Origin: Flammulina velutipes
Taxonomy: Eukaryota > Basidiomycota > Agaricomycetes > Agaricales > Physalacriaceae
DNA: 64,000 nt
Assembly: GCA_011800155.1 (NCBI GenBank)
Contig: CM022372.1
Span: forward strand, 1,240,001-1,304,000
Reading direction: 5' to 3'
A program made the translations under genes and the position numbers. Shown in pieces: positions 48,280 through 58,443 of this stretch (position 1 is its first letter; every line of letters starts with the position of its first letter). The notes below the pieces were generated by a model, which saw only the letters and a program-made list of their open reading frames with translations, did no database searches and was not told where the DNA came from.

Positions 48280-49355
48280 ATGTCGCACTCAGTTCAAGTC
48301 AGTATCTCAAATATTCGTTAGCATCTCTTCTAACACATTTGGCAGGTATCTGGAATCTCTCCAACGACCACCGAGGCTAGCCTTCATGAATTCTTTACGT
48401 ACGTCGCTGCCTTTATCGCAAATCGATCAAGTCACTGACGTCGTGTTTTCAAGGTTTTGCGGAACGTGAGTCTATATTTGTACTCTGTGCTTCATTATTC
48501 TCAATCTTTACCTCTAGTATCACGTCTGTAGACTTCAAGGAAGAAGAGAAGGCAGCAACCATTCACTTTGAGAAGCCTTCTGCCGCAAAGACAGCTCTTA
48601 TGGTTAGTTCCGCAGCCCTCTCAATGTCTTGACGCTGAAACATCTACGCCAGCTCAACGGCGGCAGTCTTGATGGCGCAGCTCTCACAGTCACTTCCGAA
48701 GTTGATCATGTCGATGAGCCAGCAACCGAGCACAATGAAGGAGCTCCCATCGAGCAATCCGATAAGCCAAGAGCAGGAAGTGCGTCGCATCTTCCATAGC
48801 ATCTTCAATTTAGCTAACTTTTGTCCCAGTTGTTGCCGAATACCTGGCGAAAGGATATCTGCTGTCCGATCAAATCCTGCACCGCGCGATCGAGATAGAC
48901 AGTTCGTGACATTGCCATATTCCCAGATGTGTGCTGAACATACTCCTAGGCAAACAAGGCATCTCTACGCGCTTCCTAGCTTACTTTCAGTCTCTCGACT
49001 CTACCCTCGGCGCGCGTGCTTTAGGGCCAGACCAGAAGATCTCCTCCAAGGTCCAAGAGACCGTCGCAGGTGTCTCGCAACAAGCTAAAACCGTGGATGC
49101 AGAGAAAGGTTACTCCAAGACGGCTCATGATGTAATTATCGCACACCTCGAATCGGTTCCGGACGCTAAATAACGTTCTAGTATTACACGAAGGCTCTGT
49201 CGTCGCCCTTTGGCTTGAAGGTTAAAGCCTTCTACACCGACACTTCGAAACAGGTCCTGGATATCCACGAAGAGGCCAAACGTATTTCTGCCGCCAAGAA
49301 GGCAGCTGCTCCCACCGAGGCGCCTGCTACTGAGACTGCAACCAAGACTGCTTGA
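48280..49355 (+). CDS. Vip1-like RRM protein
   Basis: Eight or more exons give about 250 aa. The N-terminal RRM is MSHSVQ, VSGISPTTTEASLHEFF, TFCGTITSVDFKEEEKAATIHFEKPSAAKTAL, then LNGGSLDGAALTVTSEV, with the F-C-G piece on a 12-nt microexon (48454-48465). After an acidic linker come VAEYLAKGYLLSDQILHRAIEID, KQGISTRFLAYFQSLD, and KVKAFYTDTSKQVLDIHEEAKRISAAKKAAA. This matches the fission yeast Vip1 family (RRM plus a C-terminal alpha-helical region). RNA targets and role are unknown. The last exon follows an intron at 49131-49180. Confidence 0.87.
48454..48465 (+). other. 12-nt microexon of the Vip1-like gene
   Basis: Coding exon gttttgcggaac between a tcaag acceptor and a gtgagt donor. It supplies the F-C-G residues of the RRM (HEFF-T-FCG-T-ITSV). 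The upstream exon ends in phase 2 and the frame is kept. Confidence 0.85.
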
Positions 49356-49477
49356 TGTTACTGTATGTTAATCGGACTGTGTAAGTAAATATGTACTCGA
49401 TTGGAATCAGGATGTATGATAATGGAGACTTATTGTCAACTCTACGAACATTAGAGCGCGGTGTGCATTATAGACAT

Positions 49478-50252
49478 TCAACTAGACCCGCCTCCGCCTC
49501 CGCCATCGCCTCCCCCGCCACCTCCACCACCACCATCTCCTCCACCGCCTCCGCCGTCCCCTCCTCCTCCTCCTCCTCCATCCCCGCCTCCATCCCCGCC
49601 TCCATCCCCGCCTCCCCAATCTCCGAAGTCTAGCATATCAAGTTCAAGCTCCTTCAACTCCTTCCGAGATGTTTGGCGAGCAGTTTCAACGAAAACAAAC
49701 GTCGTTACAATAACATCTATCATGTGCTGACCCGGAGGGAAAATCTCGAGGAAGGCTCGTTTCTTCTTCCGAAACAGACCCGAACGTTTTCGATGGAAGG
49801 TGGCGACTGGTGTCGCGAAAAAATTATTTCGGAATAACTGGTTGTTGACTGAGCAATCCGGAAATGCGAAAGGTAGGTAATATATACATACCTGAAGTTT
49901 ACCTTTCCTTCCTTTCGACCATAGGTATTCATTCCCGTCGAGACTCGTGAACACCTGCTCTCTGTGAAGACTACTATCAGAAGGACCTTGACAGAAATCG
50001 GGAAGAGACATACCCTCGTGATTTCCCCCGCCTGAAGAACCTATTCGCTTTGAACTCCTGTGTCCCGAATTTAATCTTCGGAGACCCACTCGACTTCCAC
50101 CGGATCTTGGCAATCGTGTTCTCTCCCTGTGATATGTTTGTGTTCTTCCCGAACATCGTCCAAGGCGTCTTGACTGTGAATAACGTGTGTCCTTCGGATG
50201 TGATGTAGGCGCTATCTGCGACTTTATTCCCGGAGGATAGGTATAGATGCAT
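49478..50252 (-). CDS. DUF6593 protein with C-terminal polyglycine tail
   Basis: Three exons. The first reads MHLYLSSGNKVADSAYITSEGHTLFTVKTPW..ISQGENTIAKIRW and after two introns REQVFTSLDGNEYLWSKG and FATPVATFHRKRSGLFRKKKRAFLEIFPPG, HMIDVIVTTFVFVE follow. This is the beta-strand layout of the DUF6593 family common in mushroom genomes, about 170 residues. After LDMLDFGDW the protein changes abruptly into about 45 residues of Gly with spaced Asp (GGGDGGG repeats), from the repeat at 49481-49615. The role is unknown. The tail is unusual for the family as far as I know, and the repeat is also open on the other strand. Confidence 0.82.
49488..49615. repeat. CCT/CCG/CCA trinucleotide-rich repeat (polyPro/polyGly)
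   Basis: About 125 bp of cctccgcct-like pyrimidine-rich sequence including (cctcct)n and three copies of atccccgcctcc. On the plus strand it would read polyPro, on the minus strand polyGly; the minus reading continues a DUF6593 protein in frame, so polyGly is the better call. Confidence 0.85.
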
Positions 50253-50550
50253 TATGGGTATGATAGATCACTGATCGGTGTCAATGGGCAGAAGCGCGTT
50301 TATATAGTAGCAGATCATGTGCTGCGGTGGCGCACTGCACAGCCTCTGACTGACTGGAGTTTGAAGTTGACATTGCTCCAACGTTTGAGGCGCAACGTGG
50401 TGTCTTTTCGCTTCGCGCAGGTAATCAGACGTCGACCAGATGGGTGCATGCACCGGCAGCAGCGTATATTGACAAGTCTTGTGGCGTCAAGTCTTGCCTT
50501 TTCAGTATTTGTTTACCCATATTTGCAATCCTAAACTCTACGTCCCACCA

Positions 50551-51966
50551 AATGCCAAGTGTGCCACTACCCAGCAGTATTCCTCCTTTGCCAAAGGATA
50601 TCGTCAAAGCAGTGCAGATCAAGCGCCCCAATGATTGGTTGCCACATCCGGGACGAGGACAAACTCTGGATTCACTTTCGTTCTCCAAGCTTGTATAATT
50701 CTCACTGGTCGGGATGGTTGCCTCAAGCGGCGTGGCTCGTTCGAGGAAATTACTTCAGAACTCATGGATGCTGGCCTATACGATTTTTATCCTGATGATT
50801 GTGATGCGACCTATGACTACTCTGTGAACGCATCGTTCGATGCTTGGACACCTCCAGCCAAATATTCGGACCTCTTTCAAATACTACGAAGAGATGGACC
50901 TACAACCTCCCGGTTGTCCAAGCGTCTCCAAGTTGACGGACTGGACCAAACAGATGGACGGACATTGTGCTGTAACCCACTCAGTCGCCGACTTACAACG
51001 CGCCCATGTAATCCCTCAAGAATGCTCCCAATGGGTAATCAGTGTTCAGGATGAGAAATACCTTTAACTGATGACCATTCACAGGCTGACCATCACATAA
51101 TCGTGCATAGGTCAACTGTCGTGCGCGATACCTTTATACGCTACCTCAAACGTCCAAGACATCCGCAACTCCATGATGCTCGAAACTGGGGTGTCTAAAT
51201 CGTTCAATAACCCGACGTTTGTCTTTTTCCCCATCAGGGACGGTAGTGACGAGGTTGTGCCGGTGCTGTACTACTTCAAGCATGAACCGGTGGGGGTCCC
51301 GTACCTCTATCATATGCGCATAGCTGATATGCCCAAGCGCATCCATCCTTATTTTCTCTATTGTCGATTTGCTTGGACAATCTTTCACTGCGTCGTTGGA
51401 GGCGGCATCGTGGGGGTTGAAGGACAAATCGTGTCTTCCTTCCAGAAAACACGTCCCGGTAAGTCATCCCTACCCTTCAAAGCTCAAAGAAACCTTACTC
51501 GGGAAGAGGAGGAGAGGGAGGAGGAGGAGGGACCCCCAAAGAAAAAGAAAAAGGTGAACTCGGGGGATGGTGACTTCGAGTCGCAATCCGAGGATTCTGC
51601 TACCACAAGCACGCGTCCTTACCCTCGAACGCCTTCGTCTACGGAAGCAGGACTTCAAATCGCCGGCGGAGGGACTTGCTGTTTTAGCCGCTCGCGAAGC
51701 CCGTATCAGCCCAAGCTCCAGAGAAATCTTTGAGGCTTGTACGACTTTCCCCATCTTTGCGAAAATCATTCCACTGACTTTTTGCAGCTGAAGGCTTCCC
51801 CAATGTCGTTTCAGAGTACGAAGACAGTTATCCTGGCATGTCCGACACGGCACGTTTAAAGCTGGATTACGTTCGAAAGAACCCCTCTGTGATATCGACG
51901 ACTGATCCACGCATTGAGCGGTATGAAACGGACGTCTTCTTGTCCAAAAATTCAATTGGCCCATAG
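50551..51966 (+). CDS. HNH-nuclease-like protein, frame not clean
   Basis: The recognisable core is DGHCAVTH..ADLQRAHVIPQECSQW (about 50950-51040), which matches fungal HNH endonuclease-like proteins (paired Cys/His around a C-x-V-T..H-V-I-P motif). Upstream fragments (ILTGRDGCLKRRGSFEEITSEL and YDFYPDDCDATYDYS) and downstream NSMMLETGVSKSFNNPTFVFFP fit the family. A basic/acidic tail KKKKKVNSGDGDFESQSED and EGFPNVVSEYEDSYPGMSD end at about 51964-51966. I can join the middle with a 34-nt or 70-nt intron after DYS, but the passage after SQW and the passage before LTLERLRLRK need a frame change I cannot explain with GT-AG introns. It may be a degenerate gene or one with odd introns. Confidence 0.6.
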
Positions 51967-52538
51967 CCTCCGTCGTTGATTTGTCACTTTGGAACGCCTC
52001 TAGTATAATAATGGCAAGGAAAGTAAACATCACCGGGACGAAAACTTGCCGACCTAGTAGCTCAAGGAAGTCGGGGCTTTACGTTATCGAAAGAAGACTC
52101 CGTCGCGACCGTAAGCAACGCACTCGTACTGCAGAAGGGACACGGGCTAGCCATACGTAGACTTTACGATGAATCTTTTTTGGTTGAAGAACTCAAGTCT
52201 GACATCTATTGTGCAGTGCGAGTACACCTGATTTTGAGTCTCTTTTTGTTCCTCCTTACCATCCATATAACAATATATTCGCTTCCGTCAATGGCCACTC
52301 TGTATCAAGTGTTATTGGAACGATTATAGGGCAGTACATGCACAACACACCCTTTCGACACAGCTTCTGAGTTCAAAATGTTCCTCGACTTGAACATCGT
52401 TGTCCAAGAATCGCCCAGGACGTACGAACGTTGGACGCCTGTCAGGCCTGTCTGTGAGCATGTACACCGTTAGTTGTTAGCACAGGTTGATTGAAAGTGG
52501 CGCACCATGGCATAAATAAAGGTGCATGCTCAGATGGA
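51967..52538. other. intergenic, nothing recognised
   Basis: Between the HNH-like gene and the PHD gene. One hydrophobic stretch around 52200-52280 in the plus strand has no gene-like context. A TATA-like run lies at 52558-52564 inside the neighbouring gene. Confidence 0.35.
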
Positions 52539-53274
52539 TCAAATGCTACATCCAAGGTATATATAGAAGTTTCCATCTCCCCTTGTATAATGTTTCAATT
52601 TCCTGTGTGTGACGGGCCCACTCGAAAGGTAACGACGCTGCCAGACGGGCCAGATCTCCGGTTCTGGCGGGGCGGGTTTTGGACTGATGTTGGAATTTGT
52701 GGCTGGGATGGGGTCCATGTCGATATCCATGGGAGTAAGTGAACATGCATTAGGTAGAGGTAAGTCAGGAGATGATGATTTCTTCGGCGGGATAAGTTGA
52801 TGTTGGCGCTTGAAATTGACTGGCCCAACGAACATTTCGATGTCGTCGTCGCTAGAGATGAGGATTTCCTCTCGGGGAACAGGCACAGACAGAGCAGTTC
52901 TTTTTGAGGGCCAAGACTCCTTGTTTTTCCGGGATCTTTTCTGGCTCGGAGGGCAGGGAGGCTTTGGTTCCGACTCTGAGTCGCTGTCGATGGAATAAAC
53001 AATAGGTTTTCCGTTGCCTGCAGTGCAAAGAGAGCACTGCCAGTTGACAAATAGGTCATATGACTGGGAGTACTGTTGTAATATGTGAAGTACCTCTTCT
53101 TGAGGAAGAGGAGGATCATGACAAGCTGTGTTATATGATTAGCATCAAAAATGGAGATGGTACGTGAAACTCACTAGTATGATACGCTGTTGCACAATGT
53201 TTGCAAGTTAGCAGATACTTTTTGTACGTCTCATCCGTGCCGTTGCAGACTATGCATTTTGGAGGGGCGGTCAT
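52539..53274 (-). CDS. small PHD-finger protein
   Basis: Two exons with a 49-nt intron at 53126-53174 give 228 aa. Exon 1 has MTAPPKCIVCNGTDETYKKYLLTCKHCATAYHT and exon 2 starts CHDPPLPQEEVLHIL, with the final pair at NWQCSLCTAG. The spacing C-x2-C, C-x2-C, H-x2-C, C-x2-C is a PHD zinc finger pattern, which usually reads histone H3 tails. The rest is acidic and Lys/Arg-rich (SDSESEPKPPCPPSQKRSRKN), with EEILISSDDDIEM resembling a SUMO-interaction motif, and ends with a globular-looking WPVWQRRYL..LGCSI. The exact chromatin role is unknown. The zinc ligand spacing is the main evidence. Confidence 0.75.
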
Positions 53275-53869
53275 GGGCGCCGGCGTGGTCAGGCAAAAGG
53301 CTGATGATCGCGTGTTGGAAAGACGCGTTCTTTGGCCGTATTTGGCTGGGCCTTGGAGACAATGGCCGTGCCGGAACTTGGGAACAATCTTTAAACTTTT
53401 GCTACCAACAGTCGGGCTTGGGGCGTGCTGTCGTTAATGCTACGTCTTTCTGGAGGCTTGTTTTGTCGCCCTGTTTCAGCCCTCCTCCCTGCCTACCAGT
53501 TATCTACGCATTTTGATTTCGTAGCCTGTTACCGACGCAATTCACCTCTCAACGCGCCACGGAACCAATCATCAATCATTCTCTTATCTCTCCTAAGCCC
53601 CTTGAACATAAACCACCTACGAGTACCGATTCGTGAAGGCTTGAAAATTATGGGCGCTTTCCATAACTCGCAGGCTTTTTCCTCATGGACTTCGGCCGCG
53701 GGTGCTACATCGCTACAACGGTAGATCAGGGAATCTGTTTAATGAATGCTTGTTTATTTAACTACCACGTCTTGTTGACAACCATGCAGTGCCAAAACTG
53801 GTTGAGGAAATCGGTATATAACCAAGATTGCAACTATCATATATGGATCCTCCCCCTTCCTCTTCCAAC
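53275..53869. other. intergenic, nothing recognised
   Basis: Divergent promoter region between the PHD gene (-) and the thaumatin-like gene (+). Plus frames at 53190-53516 and 53425-53724 have no domain. Confidence 0.4.
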
Positions 53870-55172
53870 ATGAGGGGAGTCGTTGCTTTGATCTCGCTCT
53901 GTCTCATACCTTGCGCCTCTGCGCGCTGGATTACTGTGAGGAACGCTTGTGATTTTACCATCTGGCCTGCGGTATGTTATCATCTTCCCATAGGCGTAGC
54001 TTGTATTGAAATCGCCTGCCATCTGCATAGATGTTTACTACTCCACCAAAGACAGATAATGGTACCGCAGCAGCGCCAGCAAACGGCACGGTCCAAACCC
54101 CAGCAGACGGTACTGCCCAACCGTCAGGAAACGGTACAGCAGTACAAAGGCGGGATTACAAGTCAGCCTTTCCAACTGGGTGCGTCAGCATGACAACTCT
54201 ATATCTTCTTAACTAATATTCTACACCAGTTGGATGGCAAAACCTATGACAGAAGTTCATTTCGAAGTTCCTGAGACGTGGACATCTGGGCGCATATGGG
54301 TAAGCTAGCCGTTACATATTCTGAATATCTTTGGCTCATCAACCATCGTAGGGACGAACGGACTGCGATTTTTCCAAGGACACGGGCCCTCTAACTTGTA
54401 AGACTGGTGGCTGTAACGGTGGATTAAAGTGTGACTTACTCGCTGGGACGGGTGTTCCTCCTGCCACCGTTGCTGAATGGACACTCCATGGTGGCGAAGA
54501 CAGCGACTGGTACGATGGTAAGGATTTATTTTTGCAACGGCGACAACGGTCTAACCACTCCACCAGTATCCCTTGTCGATGGATTCAATTTGCCGATGTC
54601 AGTTGTCCCGACGAAGGCGTCAGACTCACGCCCACCTTCGTCATTTAAACCGGATCCCAATGGCTGTACCGTTGCTGACTGTGTTACTGATATCAATGCG
54701 ATTTGTAGGTCTATACATTCCTTTTCATCATGTCTGTAATATAACACTCTTCCCTTTAGGTCCCGCTAAACTTCAAGGACCTAAGAACGCTAAAGGTAAA
54801 CTAGTTGGTTGTAATAGTGGATGTAATGCGAAACTCGATCCCGACCCTAGTAAATATGCGTCGTAATTCTTTGTCTCTCTGATGCTGACCTCTATCTCTA
54901 AGAAAACTCTCCCAACTGCTGCACTGGCCGTCATAATACGGAGAAAACGTGCCCTAAAGAAAATGTTTTTCATTACAAAATATTCAGTGAGTTCTTCCAG
55001 CGTGTGATGGATGAGTTATTGCTAACATTCAATAGAAACAGCGTGTAAAAATTCGTATGCTTATGCCTACGACGAGCCATCCCAAACCGCTCTTTGGAAA
55101 TGTCCTTGGAAGAAGTCCCCTAACTACGTCCTCACTTTTTGTCCCGCTAGTAAAGTAAAGTCAAAACTCTGA
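53870..55172 (+). CDS. secreted thaumatin-like protein (PR-5 type)
   Basis: Start MRGVVALISLCLIPCASARWITVRNACDFTIWPA, with an 18-residue signal peptide; an alternative ATG 27 bp upstream is less fitting. After short introns the protein reads MFTTPP, a Thr/Ala/Pro-rich insert with three N-G-T sequons, AFPTG, WMAKPMTEVHFEVPETWTSGRIWGRTDCDF, CKTGGCNGGLKCDLLAGTGVPPATVAEWTLHGG, SLVDGFNLPM, CPAKLQGPK, NSPNCCTGRHNTEKTCP and finally NSYAYAYDEPSQTALWKCP..LTFCPAS. These are the thaumatin family blocks with the regular Cys framework. Fungal members are extracellular and tied to the cell wall or beta-glucan. Function here is not shown. Confidence 0.92.
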
Positions 55173-55385
55173 ACCTGCTACTTATACATCTTATACCCTT
55201 TCCGTTTATCTTTATATCACTCCTAATCAAAACACATGAAGATAACAGTGTGGCGTCGGAGGTTACCGAGAACCAGCAACACATGAACAAACAACTCTGT
55301 TTAACCAGACGCGTCGACTGGCATCCCTCGAATGTAAGGTAGTTCTTGTTAGTGTTCCGTGCATCTAACGCGTCTCCTCTAGCTC

Positions 55386-57465
55386 ATGGATACACTGACC
55401 GAAGATGCACTGGCCAAACTGTCTGCTGCTCAACTGAAAGCGCTCTGGAAAGAACGGCTGCTCGTCGGATACTCCAAATGCAACAAAGTCGCGCTTGTCC
55501 AAGGAATTCTTGATTTTCAGAATGGCGTCGCGCCAATAAAGGCGATCGCGAAGCCTACACGACCAACAAAGAAAAAAACGCCGGCAGAGCAGCCAATCCT
55601 ATCCCAGCCTCCCACTGTTGCGCACAAGATTCATCCTTCTTCTACTGCGAACACTGCTCTCGCTGATCCATCTTCAAATGTACCACGAAATATCTCCATG
55701 CTTTCAGGACCATCTATTGCTACAGAACCCTCTCAGATACCTCCCAGCCAAGGTGCCAGTCACCCTTCTCTGCGTGCCGTCGCCGTCGCCCCATCTACTT
55801 CTGCGCGCGTTTCCCAACCTGCTGGGCCTTCGAATACCAATAAACGCAAATCTCAGGAAGACGATCGAGCGACGAAGAAGCCAAAGCCTGTGCCAGCCAA
55901 GACGGTTACCAGCGTCGGCGCAATCACATTGAAACCATCGTCTGCAGGACTTCCGCCAGCACAGCCTCGTCACAAAGCTCACGCACCGATTTCAACCAAC
56001 ATCAAACGCTTCATGCCGCTCGTCGTCAACAAGGTGGTTCTAGCACCACCCGCTCTTGAGGAATCTCATTCACTATCTCAACAAAGTCAATCTCAGCTCT
56101 ATCTAGACTTTCCCGAACCTCTTCCCGTCGCATTAACTAATGTCTCTCTTCCTCCTTCTCTGTCTCAACGCAAACATGTTTCTCGATATGCTCTGATACT
56201 CAGCCAAGTCCGGGAGGAAGATCTCAAGCAATGCATACTAGTTTCTAGAATGTTTCGATATGCTGGTGAGTGTTCCCTACGATGCTGTTGTACAGGGTCT
56301 CTTAGTTCTTGCTAGCATATATCTCTGCGAGCTACAGGCTTCTACACGATTTCTCTGGTTATCGATTTGCTATAATCCTGCAGATGTATCCTCAGACTAT
56401 GACGAATATGTGGCCGTATCTACGAGAGCGCCGGAACGAAGTGGCGCAGCGTCGAGCCGCGTATGGCGCTTCTTTCCTTGCTACCATTTTCGAAAAAAGA
56501 GAAATGATTTCCCCTCGCTTGTGGACGAACCCGGATAACGACAAGCAACTTACTATTGCTATAAGGTCAGTAGACTTCGACATCTGCCTCTATCATTGTT
56601 GAACTAATTTGCGTGAAGGTTCCTCCTCACGAGACTTTTCTTCTCTGTGTCCATTGGACAACCTAGCACATGGCTGGACGCGCAAATAACGAATGTACAG
56701 CAACTTGTTCCCCGAGAGATCTGGTGCGTCACGATGAGCGAAAAGTCTTTCTATGTGCTCGAGGCGACGTGCGAAGTGGTTGGACGACCGACGACGCCTT
56801 TGGGCGAATCTAGCGAGATCCCTGTCCGAGCAGACTGGTCGAACTACATCACGCATCGTCTTGTACCGCCTACCGTTCACACAGTACTACCTTCGCCTTT
56901 GCTCGAACAAGTCTCTTGGACTAACCATGAAGAGTATGAACACGGAATCAGCCGACATTGGCTGAAGAAGATCCGGCGCGAAGGAAAGCTGGGGGCTATG
57001 AAAGAAACTATCGCGGAGAGATACATCTTCGCCTGTGTTGTTGGCAACAGGTACGCTGGGCTGCTTTAACCTACAATTCACTAATCATGGCGTTTCTGTA
57101 GTCTCAGTGGAGAGTGGAAATCCTCTACAGAAATGGCGCAAGATTTTTCTGGGTCCGATCTAGTGACAGGGTATGTTCCTGCGAAAACGAGAACACCAAA
57201 AGTGAACCTCTTCATTCCTGCGTTAGTTCTTTCTCTCGTTTCAGTACATTGTGGAGGCTCATCGTTGGGTAGACATCATCATGTAGAGAGCGTTCATTTC
57301 ACGAGTAGCCGTGGACGGCCTCTTCACGCTGCTTTGGCGATCGTACAGACGCCTGGTCGGGAGTATATAATCTTCAAGGATAATGGAATGCAAGTTGGGA
57401 CTGAGGAAGACGGCGTCGGGAGGGTATGGATGAAGATGATTGGGTGTACAAGTAGTGGAGAGTGA
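55386..57465 (+). CDS. unknown protein with SAP-like N-terminus
   Basis: Multi-exon protein of about 600 aa. The first exon is 900 bp: MDTLTEDALAKLSAAQLKALWKERLLVGYSKCNKVALVQGIL looks like a SAP-type DNA-binding helix pair. A long Pro/Ser/Lys-rich linker with KRKSQEDDRATKKPKP (nuclear signal) follows. A conserved-looking second half begins RYALILSQVREEDLKQCILVSRMFRYAA (50-nt intron) YISASYRLLHDFSGYRF, then WPYLRERRNEVAQRRAAYG, RLWTNPDNDKQLTIA, and VQQLVPREIWCVTMSEKSFYVLEATCEVVGRP, then DWSNYITHRL. The C-terminal part at 57168-57465 is open through but its last intron is uncertain. I do not recognise a family. Confidence 0.6.
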
Positions 57466-58443
57466 CCTGAATGCTATGACGTTTGAGGCCCAAAGTTCTT
57501 ACGTGATGTTCTTCCTTGCCAATCGCCACCACCGCCCCTATACAAATCGTGAGATACTGTTAGTGACACTGTAGATTGGTCTTGGCCTGTTTCGTCTTTC
57601 GGTTTGTGAACTCAATACTTACCTCCTCAGGCTTTGGTAACAAATCAAGCGTTCTATCGGCACCTTGTCCTCGCCATTGCAAGATTGCTAGGGGGACGAC
57701 CCCGCAGTTGTAGTACTTGCTTAGTTGCTAGCTATTGGAGGGTCTTCCTCACACGAAAACCATTGCTCCAACTTCTCACCGTGACCTTTGCCTTCGACTA
57801 GCGACTCGGAAGCACATGGACTCTTCGATTCCTTACGCAAATTACCTCGAAGCGCGAGTTCCTTATTCTCCAACGATTACTATTGTCGTAGCAAATCCTT
57901 AGTCAAGAACGAGTGGCTGACACCTCTCCAATCTCCCGTCCGGCGCAGTTCACCCCGAAATATATCTGTAACACTGCGCAATGTTCGGATTTAAGCTCTA
58001 GAGGGCGTTGTTCGGATGGTCGAAATGTGGCGTAGTCACCCTTCCGGCGGATTTCCAGGCCTATCTTCGAATGCGAAGCTGCCGACTGCACTCTGAAGGA
58101 CTGTTCGGGTGCGCCACATCTCCTACCCCGAGTCGGGCGTCCCGACGTGCTATGTATAACACTTACACCAGAGAATGATAGATCTCTGCATTGGTTTCTT
58201 GAAGCGAAAGACGCAATTCAAAGGAAGGCGGCCGCACAATGATACAATGGTAACACTGACATCTATCTCTTGACACCACCAAACTAATTTGAATCGGAAT
58301 TGTATAACAGGATACTTATCAGCCGCCTTATACAGTTACAAAGATTGCTCATTTTTTTCAGACATCACTTGGGAGGCTTTATAATCCGTCTAGTTTCGTT
58401 TCGACAAGACTCATTCCCTCTGTCCTTTCATTCTCCAGTGACA
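57466..58443. other. intergenic, nothing recognised
   Basis: Nearly 1 kb between the unknown protein and the P450. No gene-like frame. Promoter of the P450 is expected at its right end. Confidence 0.4.

Noticed and set aside
49461..49730. Plus-strand polyproline reading of the CCT repeat
   Set aside because: The minus-strand frame continues in frame from a folded DUF6593 domain with proper splice sites; the plus reading has no domain.
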